A DNA stretch of 64,000 nucleotides from Apoderus coryli (lineage: Eukaryota > Arthropoda > Insecta > Coleoptera > Attelabidae), in the NCBI GenBank assembly GCA_911728435.2, contig OU452212.1:4656563-4720562 (forward strand), given 5' to 3'. The position numbers and the translations under genes were made by a program. The notes under the pieces are model-generated. The model had not been told where the DNA came from and ran no database searches. It saw nothing but the letters and a program-made list of their open reading frames with translations. Numbering within the stretch: position 1 is the first letter of the stretch; each line of letters starts with the position of its first letter. Positions 23,025-50,643 of this stretch are shown here, in pieces.

Positions 23025-24356
23025 ATGTCTGGAATCACATCTTGTAATAACTTGTACAACAACAACCATGAATCCACACCCGATGAGCCACAATGTGAAC
23101 CAATTAATCTTTCCGAACCAACACCATCCATAAAGAGAGAGCCGGAATCCAGAGATTCACCATCGCCAAGCAAAACAATGTTAAGGGAGGATAATGATCG
23201 GGAGAGGCATCATGTCTCAAATCCCATGTCACCGTCATCGTCACCACCGCCCACAACAACACATATCACGATTGACATCAGAGGTAAGTTTATAAATGAA
23301 TTTAATACATTTACATTAAAAATCACCTAGAAATTTGGCTAACCATCAGTTTTCCTAAAAACAGAAATAAAATTGTAATTAAGTGGAATATTAAGATTAT
23401 TGGATTCTATATCAAATATAATAGGCGCTATTTATTTTTAACTAAGGGCGAAGGACGCCAAAACTAGACAGAATGACCCTTACATATCGTGCATTTTACA
23501 TAAACAAATTATTCAAATTGGTGTCATTTTTTATCTTTATAAATAACGACCTTTAAATAATTTTTTTTTGCATAAGTCCCCAGTTTCACTGCAGCCTCAT
23601 GGACGTATTGTGAAATCATAATATAAAATAATATTATGATTTAAAGCTTCAACGGCAATTGAAACATGGCCAATTTTTTAGCACAAATTAAACTGTCTCA
23701 AAATCATACTGCATTCAGTACAGTTACGAGTATGTTTTATATAAACTGATTGTATAGTGTTTGTCATATTATATATCTTTAACTTTATTGTCATAAAAGA
23801 ATCACAAAAGTTCTTGTAGACAAAGTCATACTTAAATTAATATATAACAAAGACGTATACAAGTACAACAGATTTATGTAATTAATCGTTTAAAACACAA
23901 TATAACAAAAATATTTTAAAAACATACGTAAACCTACTACATTATGTTGTCAGTGTTAGTAGGAAGGCAAGAGTAAAATGTCAAATCCCCCAAACAAACA
24001 TGAATATATTTTCGACTTCAAATAGATCTGCTCGATTTTTTTGACACTACTTTCAATGCCATAATGACGTATATTACCGCACTAGTGCAGTTTTGAATAC
24101 ATTACCGCACTAGTGCGTCCTTTAATCTTCGGTGCAACAGAACTATAACAAACTAGTTTTTATATAAATAATTTAATAAAGATTGACCTACTTTTTAATA
24201 GTTTAATTTCATAGAACTAATATTTCATAATTTGTTACAGATGATGGTAATTTATTTGTAAGTATGGAAATCAATGGCGTAAGATACGAAGGAGTTCTTT
24301 TTGCACAAAATTCCTCCAACCACACCAATAATAACAGTTCAACAGTGGGTGCCTAA
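23025..24356 (+). CDS. ARID3/dead ringer-like C-terminal (REKLES-type) protein
   Basis: Two exons: 23025-23283 and 24241-24356, joined in phase 1 (GTAAGT donor, TTACAG acceptor), giving 124 aa if the ATG at 23025 is the start. Exon 1 has LYNNNHESTP, EPINLSEPTPSIKREPE and Ser/Pro-rich sequence, matching the region after the ARID domain of Drosophila dead ringer (retained), which has a similar LNLS-x-IKRE block. Exon 2 has LFVSMEINGVRYEGVLFAQ, the conserved core of the REKLES domain that mediates self-association and nuclear traffic in ARID3 proteins. No ARID exon is found upstream in the window. Either this is a short isoform or paralogue with its own promoter, or the ARID exons lie beyond Sulf1. 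The exon 1 start is the weak point; an internal exon is possible. Confidence 0.7.
24060..24118. repeat. Palindromic CGCACTAGTGC element in the intron
   Basis: Two ACCGCACTAGTGC palindromes lie 40 bases apart after a TAATGACGTATATT block. An inverted copy with the same order is at 60,450-60,520. This points to a small dispersed element. Confidence 0.65.
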
Positions 24357-27300
24357 GGACGTTTTAACATTTTGTTAGAAAGACTTTTAATTCTGTTTAG
24401 TTCCCTTACTGTATTAAAGTCTCTCTACTTAAATTTGTTGCCCTTTACGACATACAAAGATCTAAATATCTAATTAACATATCGCATAAAATATACCGGG
24501 TGATATCTCGACTTTCAAATTTAAAATCAAGCCCAGTTCTTTAGTTTTCATCAAGTTGTGTATTATTCAATTCATACTATAAGATAAATAAAATGTTTCG
24601 ATTCTCATTCGATATGTATTTTGTACTAGTTTTTGTATAATATGTTTAACTAGATTTATTAAGTTTGATTTAAAAGTTTTTGCAGTATTGTAAATATTAA
24701 TATTATTTTTAATAAAGATTAAGATATCAGATTTTGAATATTATTGAAATAGAATAATTTTTTTATTATTTAACGTTAGTTAAAGTAAGTGTATGAATAG
24801 AAAACAAAGATGATTTGCAGAAGAAAACTTTGTTATAGATTAAAACGCCTCTGTTTAAAATAATCAGTAAATAATTTAGGGTGTGCTGACGGAAATTTTT
24901 CGAATGCTCTCTTTCATTTTTTAGTTTTCGAAAAATAATTTCAAATTGTTAACTACTACGTTTCGAATAGCAGCAATAAGAATCCAGATCCAGTAAATTC
25001 AATTAATTTTCATTCATAAATTATACATTTACAGATTTCAAACATTTTTTAATAGTAACAAATAGACTTTTTCATAAATTTTCTTTTATTTTGTTTTCCT
25101 CGGTCAGTTTCAAAAGCAGTATCGCTATTTTGGCAAATAGTTTTGATGCGTACTTAGATTACGGCTATATGGATTTTTAGTTTAGCAACTTTGACATTAC
25201 CTTATACAGGGTGTTTCTAAATTCGACCGACCACAGAAAGCTCTCGATAATTCATGTATTTTGATATACCTTTTTTTTTTTGAAAGGGTCCGTTCGACAC
25301 CAGTCGCCGGTTACACTGTAGCCTCATGGGCTTATTGTGAAAAGTCCCCGTATTTTATGCCACCCAATCCTGCAACGCTGTATTCCCCACTAACTTGTGG
25401 AAGAGTTAGTTAGTTGAGTTATTCTCCAACGGTGTCAATATCTTCGAAAATTTCTAGTGCCGATTGTGTGTGGAGGATGATTCGCAATATTTGGTGAAGT
25501 AGCCCATCTACCAGCGAGGAAAAGACTGCTCAAATATTGAGCTGCTGGCTGAAATACAATTAGGTATGAGCCACAGTAGACCCTCGGTGGTCGCGGTCGA
25601 GGGTCCGGTGCAGATGATGGCATCAAGTTGTAAGCTATAAACACACTTAAGATTGTTAATATGTTTAGGAAATAATATTACCCAAGACGGTAACACGGCT
25701 TTACCTGCTCATGGAATTAATCAACGATTTCCATACGCAGGTAAAGCATTATTTTCCGTCTTAAATAATTATGTTTTCCTTAATTTGCATAACTTGAATA
25801 AAAAACAACGTATTTATGAATTACTTTAATTATTTCCATTATGGCTATACAAGATTTTCCTTTCGTAAATGCACTAATAAACAAAAAAATAAGAGAAATA
25901 ATTTAATACAAACCATTTTGCCATCCCTATCATTTCGAGATTATAAAATTTTTACTTTGTCAAAAATACTGAAAAATATAATAAATAATTATTCGGTTTT
26001 CTGTTTTCATATTTGTGTCAAACCTTTAACTTACTAATTTGCTTATTATCACGATATAAATTAGAGGATGCGTTTTCTTGTACACCCAGCTAGTGACGCG
26101 TTATAACACAGATTTGACAACTCTATGACAATTGATTTAGCAAATTCTAGCCGTGTCAAAAAGAATCTACCACATTTTTAATTAAATCTCAATAATGTAA
26201 TAAATGGGCGACATAAGATTTACGTATAAATTTATTAAATAACAAACAAGCTGATACTGATAATACTTAACGTAATTGATTAACTTATAACAATGAAATA
26301 AGCATAGAAATTTAGGTATATAGTCGAAGTTTCTTTTTGACACAAGTTATTTTACTTAACGTTGCTACAGACCATAAATTATATACTAATTTCGAATACG
26401 ATATATTTTAAGAAAAAGAGTTTTAAGAACATTTTCTAAACACATATTGGAAAATATAAGCCGACCGAATAAAATGTTAATCATAACAATTATTTTCCTT
26501 TTTTCGCCACACTGAAATAGACAATAAAAAGTACTCGTTTATTCTAACGTACTTTTTATTTTCACTCACAAGTTGCAGTCACAGCTCCTCATATTCATTT
26601 AATTTGTCTAATATTTAATATGTTATATCACTAGAAAACATTGTGATATAGTTTATTCACGTATTATGTTAGAACAGGCACCCAGAATACATATTGTTTT
26701 TATATAATTTATCACAGGAACAGCTAACTGTTTTAAGTAATTACATATTATTTAGAATGAAAACTGTGCATTTAAGTCCGAAAAATGTACTTTGAACGGT
26801 TACTTTGTATAACAAGTTAAACCATATAATAGTTTATACAAAAATAAAATAAATAATAATCAGGCAAAAAAATGTGCCCACCCTAACTGGTTTACATAAA
26901 ACTGTAGTAATAACTAATTTTACGAATACCATTTACTTAATTGTTAAATTAATAAATATTTATTTGGTATTCACATTCGAAAATCTAGTTAATTAAAACA
27001 GTCTCTTTTGTCGCTTTGCTTTTATGATTTAACTTACATTAATATTATAATAATATATAATATTTCAACTATCATCTAAACAAAAAATTAATTATATAAG
27101 TTTTAATAAAAAAAAACATTTAACGTTTATAGTTAAAATGTCACATTATACGCTAAGCTTTCTTGCTTGACTGCTTTTCACGAAATTACTATTATGAAAC
27201 ATTGTTAATTCGTTTTTTCTATTCACTGAATTTTTACATCATAGTAAAATTGTACTATTATATTGCGTTGAATGTTGTTGAGCCAAATCTATATGAACAT

Positions 27301-29535
27301 GAATTATAAGTTTCAGAGTTATCTGGGAGTATAATATCTTGAGGTGTGTGTGATTGTAAATAAGAACAAAAAATAATAAAATACATTTCATTATAATGTC
27401 ATGATTATTCTTATTATCCGTGTTTGAACTAGGTAATTAAAATTTCAACAAACAATTAATTAAAAAATAAAACAATCCGACACTTATACTTATTTTAATT
27501 GTGTGCGATATTCATTGAAATAAACAACTTTTCGAATAACTAAAAAACTTGTACATTAATTTATTATAAAATGTGGGCCTGTTCAAGATTAGTTTCTTGT
27601 ATCAATCACGAATTGTGTGAGTTGTTTTGTGTTTATAGGAACGTTATATTTAAATTGTTGATAAGAACCAATTTTCCAAACCGATTTAGCTTGTGTTGGC
27701 AACTTAAATCATTCGACTGCAGGAGACATTGCTTTTGCAGCACCTGCAGCTATTGTCCAGGGAAATTGCAGGAGTGTTTAATTACTACTTTGTCAAACAA
27801 GTGAATCGCTCGAAATGGCCCAATAGCGTGACCACCGAGGTCCTTGTGAGTTCTATGAAATGTTTAGTTCTCAAGATGCCTGTAAAAACATGAGAAGAAT
27901 TACTAAGTCGTATAGAGCAGGCCTTGGCAACAATTAGAGAAAAATCACTTCACTATTACACGGTATAGTGGTTACTTTGAGCAGGGTGTTGTGTTAAAAT
28001 TTGACAGGACTGTCTTAGACAAATTTTGCAATAAATTTAATAAGTTTCTTATTTTTCAGTTGTTTGAAGAAAGTTATTTGGAAAGTTTGTTTTAATGAAT
28101 TCTACACACAGTTAAATGTATAGCCTTAGGAATCACGTTTTATATTACTTATTGGGCTATATTACAGGAAGTTATTTGAATTATTGAAAAAAAAAACATA
28201 ATATAGTGAACCAGATTGTATATTGTACATATTTCTTATCGATATTTTGAGTCGTTTACTGCAAATATCATAATAAATGTGAGTGAAGAAAAATTAGTAC
28301 TTCTGCTATAATGAAAATTTCTGCAATATTAAGAATATGATTTTATTTGAACTTTGTAATGCATTAATTAGCTTTCTTTCTTTAAAGAGCTGTAGCTTCA
28401 TCAAAAAGCACTTCTTGATCCAAAATCATACGAATTTTCTTTATTTTTCGTCTGTAAAATTATTTATTAATTTCTTTGGGACACCCTGCTTGACATTTAC
28501 AATCGTTAGTTAAAGTCATTCAAAATCGAATAAGAAGCAAAGAATCAAATGATATTTGTGAACTATTTCTTGTATTTTTAGACACATTCTTAAGAAAATT
28601 AAAGAAATAAAAATTCACCACATAAAGATAATGGCGATCGCAATAGAGAAAATAACCACAACGACACACCAAAAATGCAAAGAAAGTTGATTTCTGTAAC
28701 TCTAAAAATATGATTCACGCCCATATAACTGCTGCTATAAAACTCTTGACAATTTTTTTTATTCATTTATTTAACAACGTTACGATTTTAAATTAATCAC
28801 TAACTCGCTAATATCACAGTCTTTCGAGAATACTCTTAGCGCTCCAAATAGCTGTAACTGCAACGCTATTTGAGCCCTGGACCCCCAAAAATTATTTATA
28901 TTATCCTTATTATCCTACGTAACAATATTCAAACAATTCATCACAGTAATGGATTTAAGGAAATTAATAATAATTGTTATTGTACTAAATTGTTTCAATA
29001 TTGTGAGAAAAATAAATTATTTAATTAATCTTTACATTTTGTGTATTTTTTTCCACAAGGAGCTATCGAGTGGGATAGCAAAACAAAACAAAAATAGAAA
29101 ACATGGAAAACTGACAAAATAACAAAATGTTTTGTTTATAATTGCACAATTCTCAAATATCAGTGCTTCACATTATTATCAAAGACAAAGTGTTAAAAAA
29201 TCAGTTTTAAAGATAACTTGTTATCATTTCTTGCATGCAATATATTTTTAAGAAATTATACTTATAAAGTGGGATACCCCGAAAAAATAGGTCAATTTAG
29301 AAAACTAACACAACAGAACAATCCCTTGTTTAGAATGAAGGCTTAAGTCAGCAAGGAAGGTACAATCTACAGATATCAAAAATGTCAATTATAAGTTTTA
29401 CAATTCAAATCTTTTTATGTGAGAATATGTCACATGCGGGAAAAAGATTAGCATAATTTTCAAGAAAATGGTTTCAGCTAATCGTTCGACACATTATAGG
29501 TATGCAATTATGTTGAATGCGAGATTTTCATGCGT
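24357..29535. other. 3' flank and gene-poor AT-rich region
   Basis: Probable 3' UTR of the ARID3-like gene at first (AATAAA-type signals near 24,590 and 24,710). Near 25,205 a TACAGGGTGTTTCTAAATTCG repeat end begins a roughly 400-bp repeat fragment. At 25,690-25,745 there is a short GCTTTACCTGC/GCAGGTAAAGC inverted repeat. No gene is recognised elsewhere. Confidence 0.45.
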
Positions 29536-29539
29536 GATT

Positions 29540-29765
29540 CGAGAATAGACCCCCAGCCCGATAAGTTTCCCTTCAGGTCCGTCTCTTGTCAGAGAGTCGT
29601 CCGTTTCCTGTTCCAGGAATCCAGAATAGAGTCAGATTATTGATTTCCCCGTTATTTCAGAGTCTGTTTTGACAATTCCATATATTCTTGATGGATCTTG
29701 AAGATATTGAGACCTTTCGCGCACAGTGCCTTGTTCAAGCATCTGCGCATATAGAATTGCCTGAA
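29540..29765 (-). mobile_element. Second RNase H fragment of the non-LTR family at 21,885
   Basis: The minus strand matches 22,160-22,290: GGAATTGTCAAAACAGACTC, TGGATTCCTGG and AAACTTATCGG blocks occur in the same order. Frame is broken. It is an old copy of the same element. Confidence 0.65.
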
Positions 29766-31755
29766 ATGCAGTTGCATGGGAGCCTAAACATTGTGAAATA
29801 CAATCCAATATATTCTGTTAGGAATTTACAACCACCTCGTTAAGAATAAATCTCAGCAAACATGTTTCTAGGCTAAGCTTACCCTACGCCAGTGGTTTGT
29901 GAATTTAATTGTCTCGTTTATTTGTTAACTTGGGCAATTCAGATATATTATTATTTGTATGCTATTCGACATATTATTCTGCTTTAATGACATTTTTGTA
30001 ATATGAGCACAATCAAGAAAAGTGACATACAGCTCGGCTCAATAAATGAGAGGCTCAAGACTCAAGTGTATCAAATCCAAAAGATCAAAGTAACCAGAAT
30101 GTTTTTGTACATTCTTGATTTCTCACAATTCCAGTGGTTTTTGAATTCTTTTGAAATTAAACGAGCAACATTAGGAATGAACTTTGAATAATTTAGTAAC
30201 TCTAACATGAAAACAAAATTAACATCTTTGATAATCATTGTAAACTAATTCGTTTTCTGAAAGATCTATTGGTTGCATTGCTGCTCTTATAGAACTGGCA
30301 GTTTTTTTTATTCTTTCGTACATTGGGGATAAATGGTAGAACAGCAATGTTGCGCTTTTTGCCCCTAGTCACCTTACAGTTTATTCTGGTTCCACATGTC
30401 TCAATTATGATAAGTTTCTTCCAAATGCACCAACACTTTGAATCGACAATACGAAATGAGCTTAGATCACTTAAGCTTTAATTATTAGCCCTTTTCCAAT
30501 CTAAGACAACTTATTTTAAAAAGGCAAATTATCATTTTGCTATATATTTTTCTAATGGGCTTTTTCTCGTCGCATTCCTAATGACCTACCAATTTCATGG
30601 AACAAAAAAATATTTTTGAAGTTTCTATGGCGCCAAACTCAATGAATGAATAACCAGATACAATAAACTTCGAATCAATAATTCATCTGGAGGCCCACTA
30701 GAAGGTTGAATAAAGCAGAGGTGAATTTAATATCCCCATGTAGCCCTTACAAACATCTTCTTTCAGGTATTTACAAATAATGCAAGTAGTAACTTCCTGC
30801 ACTACCTTCAGTTCCATCACAGGCATAAAATCTGTATTTCTTCTATAATATGCTATCAAAATTTGGGAAGAGGAAGAGAGACGCATTTTCTATGCCAGTG
30901 TGTAAGACTTCTGACTTGTTCAGCACGGGCCACGTAAAGAAAGTATCATATCGTATATTTTAAGTATGTTTCTAAATAAATCCAAAACCGTCAGTGACTC
31001 TCAGGAGTTTGCGCAATAGAGTTGTGAATGTTCCAATAGAGAATCACGGATACTTCTGGATTTATAAAGCACCGTTCCAAAATCTTTAATTACAGTTTAA
31101 GGATAATCCGAAAAGTTTACGGATTTTCAGTAAATTTACAACGCATGCGCCCTGATAATGTTTATAAGTCTGTATTCTGTCAGCTGTCGTCTATCTTTTA
31201 AACTAATCTCGAAAATTTGCGTCGCATCGACAAAATGTTATTTGTAACTGCGCTACTAATTTGAAAATTATTTGAAATAAAGTAGGTGTTTCTAGACAGA
31301 AGATAAGTGTTTTGGCTGTGTTTAATCTAAAACCGAATAAATCCAGTCTGTAAATATGTCGTGAAAAAACATTATAATTTTGTTGTTTGAAAAGACAAAC
31401 TGTTGAAACTAATCAAAAACTTGTCAAAGATCGCGTTTGCGCACTAAACAAAAGTCATGTACTGTCAGGGACAAGTCATTGATTGTCTGTAAGAACAAAC
31501 CCATAATTATTATTTATTTCAATAGGTAACGATAATCCAATGCGCGCCAAAGTTTTAGACTCGGTTTACTTTGCACTGAACATTCTAAAAATATTCTCAG
31601 AAAAAAAAATTTAGTACCTTCCAAAGTATTTTTATTTATTCATACGGCTGAACAAAACTCAACGTTCTGTTCCCTAATATCAAACTAAAAAGAGAAATCT
31701 GTTGCACTTGTCAATGAGATAAATGAGGATAAGATGCTGTAAACGTGGGAAACAG
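29766..31755. other. Gene-free stretch
   Basis: No coding exon, RNA gene or clear repeat recognised. Base composition is like the surrounding AT-rich DNA. Confidence 0.45.
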
Positions 31756-31761
31756 CATGAA

Positions 31762-32478
31762 TGTACAGGGTGCGGATTCAGGTGCGTTTAAAATTGGAGC
31801 TACGAAAAAACGGTTCAGATAAAAGTTGTATAACATATTACAAGCTATAATAATTTGCATTTGAGAGAATAAAATAAAACCCCCTACTACAAGTATTTTT
31901 AATATAAAAGTACTTTTCTCCTGTTCACAAAGAAAAAACAATCAGTGTAACTCTACATAAATATGTATATCATCCGTATAAGGTACGGCCGCGGTCGGTT
32001 CAAAAGTTGACAAAAGATCAAAAAGTGCAGGATGATTTCTTTAAAAAAGTTTTGTGGAATTATGGAGCAACTGTTGCAACAGCGGGTATATTTAACCGGA
32101 GGAACGCTCAGGATTATAACAGTGATTGCATTAGCTAATTTATTTAATATTATAGGATTCACTTTAGGACGAAAAATTTATTCGCTTTGAAGAGAAACCA
32201 GGGTAATATTCCCTAATATTTCTAAAAATTAATATATTCGACACGAGATATTTCGAAAACGGTTTATCTAAATATTGAAATCGCTTAAGTATATTTTTTT
32301 TAAACAGAAGAACTTTTATTTCAGAAAATTTAACAGGGAGTTTTATTTTATTCTTCCAAATGCTAATTATTATATCTTGTAACATGTTATACAACTTTCA
32401 TTTGAACCTTCATTTCTATCACCAAAATCAAATGCAGTAGAGGCCACACTAATTAAGAGTACCAGACCCTGTACCGTC
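31762..32478. repeat. Foldback element with CAGGGT ends
   Basis: The left arm (31764-31930) and right arm (about 32190-32477) are imperfect inverted copies: TATAACATATTACAAG pairs with CTTGTAACATGTTATA, and GAGAATAAAATAAAAC with GTTTTATTTTATTCTT. Outer ends are GTACAGGGTGCGG and CCAGACCCTGTACC. It is non-coding. Confidence 0.7.
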
Positions 32479-32913
32479 TAATGTTCACTAAATAATCAGT
32501 AATGATTGTAAGAATAAATATTAAATCGTGATTAATTATTGATGATTCACAGAAGTTTATATTCTCAAAAATGTGAAAACTAGACTACTCTAAAACTGTT
32601 TAAGTATCTCTCAAATCTTTTGATTAAAAATTAACCAAAAGCAAACACAATATTATTTCAAAAATTATTTTCAACTGTCAGTATATTTCAAAGTTAATAC
32701 AATATCACGAAAATCAGCAGTTTAAATTAAAAGAGAAAAAAAAAAGGGTGAATATTAGATATTGCTATTATTACTTGGAAATGGGTGACGTCGTGAGGAT
32801 TGGCATATATTATTTGAACTTTATGTAGTAAATTGAAAGTGTGGGCAGGGCATCCCACTATTCACAGCCCCGTACAGGGAAACAGCGGGGGCACGGATTA
32901 ATTTTTAATTCTT

Positions 32914-45047
<12,134 letters not shown>

Positions 45048-46584
45048 ATTACTATAAATCAGAGCTTGTAGTTGAAGCTTGTATTTTCTAGCGTGTTTTA
45101 ATAAAAAAAATCAATTTTGTAAAATATTTTACAAGAGCTCAAAACACACACCACGCACAAAACACTCTCTTTGCTGGACTTATAGTCGGATTTTTCCGTA
45201 AAATTTGACGAATCAATACGATGTTGAAACTGAGACTGCGCGTAATAAACTGAAAAAAGATTGATTAGTTTTCACACCTTTCGTGTATTTGTAAATTATC
45301 TAAACGAGAATTTTTCAAAATATGTTTTAGTTATTTAACGTTATTGAAAATAAAAATGGCATTTCGTTTTAGTTTTGTCAGTTTTGTAAAGTTCTTTGTT
45401 AATTTTAAGCTCACTTTGAAATTACACAAAAATGACAACATAGACAGACAAATGATAGTTTGTCAGAAATTAGAACTACCAACTACCACAGAATAAGCAA
45501 GCTTCCTTATTTTGCGCAACTACTAGTAGCAGTATTGCCACAAGAATTATATTTCCTTACGGGATGCCTTAGCATTGTTTTATAAACAAAGATGTCTTTA
45601 TAATGCCTTTGAATAAAGAATCATTTATTCAAAGAGTATTATATTGCTGAGACGTTTGTCCGTATACTATCAATTATTTCGAAATTCATGTTTTAATATT
45701 ATATCATTGTCTTTCTGTTTATAAAGACAATGATTATATATTCGGTGTAAACTTTATTCAAACTCAGATCAGCTGGACGGATATCACCTATCGCTTTATT
45801 CGGGATCGTACAAGAACTATCAGGAGTGTGCGCAGTTCAAATTTAAATGTTCGGGTTTTCTTGAACTGATTTAGAACCGTTCAGTTTGCGCTTCGGGTTT
45901 GAAATAAAAAAGTTCGAGAACGGTTTTAGAACTGTCAGAATTGAAAATAGGTGGAGTTGGCGCAGTGACGTCATCGGTGTCCAGCGAATACTTGCGTTCC
46001 ATGTACAGTATCATGGTACAATGCTTAGACAATCCTAATCTAAGGTACAATGAGTAACATGCCTACTGCTCACATTACATGCTTCTTTTATAAAACGATG
46101 GCCAACTTGTTAAACTTATCATGGGCTAAGAAACTTTGGGAATTAGAATCATATCCGTGTTAAATGTCAAATTCGCAAAACGAACGAAGATAGGAGTGAG
46201 AATTGCAGTTTTTGTGTACTTTACTTAAAATAATGACATCCACTTTTCAATGACCACATCAAAAATACGAGTGAAGTAAGCCCAGCAGCAGATTGTCGGC
46301 ACAAAACAAAGGGTATGTTTTGTGATTGTCGGATCGGCTATCTGAGGTAGTCGCCAAACTTCAAAAGCGTCATAAAGTATTACAAAGTAAATAAAGCGCG
46401 ATTACTTTCCCATAAAATGCAAGCATATGTTTAATGGTAAAAAACTATTAACTATATTTAGTTAATAAAAAAAATAAATTCCCCATTATCAATTACTCTT
46501 TTTACACAATGGAATAAATAAAACACATATATTATCCTTCTTAAATTAACTTTGCGTATATTTTAATAAAAATACAAAAACTTT
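45048..46584. other. bel 5' region and bel-RpL8 intergenic DNA
   Basis: The bel 5' UTR and promoter lie just right of 45,047 (transcription is leftward). The segment 45,760-46,330 is less AT-rich and has no recognised ORF. A CATTGTCTTT/AAAGACAATG inverted pair at 45,705-45,735 also occurs near 51,270 and 53,215. The rest shows nothing. Confidence 0.45.
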
Positions 46585-50271
<3,687 letters not shown>

Positions 50272-50514
50272 CTTCTATGCTAAAACAAATCAAAATATAC
50301 ATCAACACATAACCTATACTAAACATCTTTTATTGTTTTTTTCTTATACAATCTCAAATAAATCTACAAAATATGTACGAAAATGATTTATATTGAATTT
50401 ATAAGAATGGTTACACTATCAAAAATAACTGAAAAAATACTGATTAAAATGATTATTACAGAAAAATACAATAAAATGTACATTTAATACGTACCTCGAA
50501 GACTGATAATCAAA

Positions 50515-50526
50515 ATGGAAGAGATT
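50515..50526 (-). promoter_or_regulatory. TCT-type initiator of RpL8
   Basis: The minus strand has AATCTCTTCCATTTTG, a pyrimidine run of the TCT initiator kind used by insect ribosomal protein genes. It lies about 20-30 bases upstream of the first donor (about 50,494), giving a very short first exon. Confidence 0.5.
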
Positions 50527-50643
50527 TAAAAACTGTCAGATGTTTTGGCTTTTGCGGTTGTCATTTGTCATCTCTATCATGACTGTCATTAACGTCAAAA
50601 CAAACTCTTATCGATTGGATGGATGCCAACTCTAGATTCACTT

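Noticed and set aside
27571..27804. 77-codon open frame with several Cys, possible small secreted protein
   Set aside because: No signal peptide, no splice or promoter context, and Cys spacing matches no family; most likely chance.
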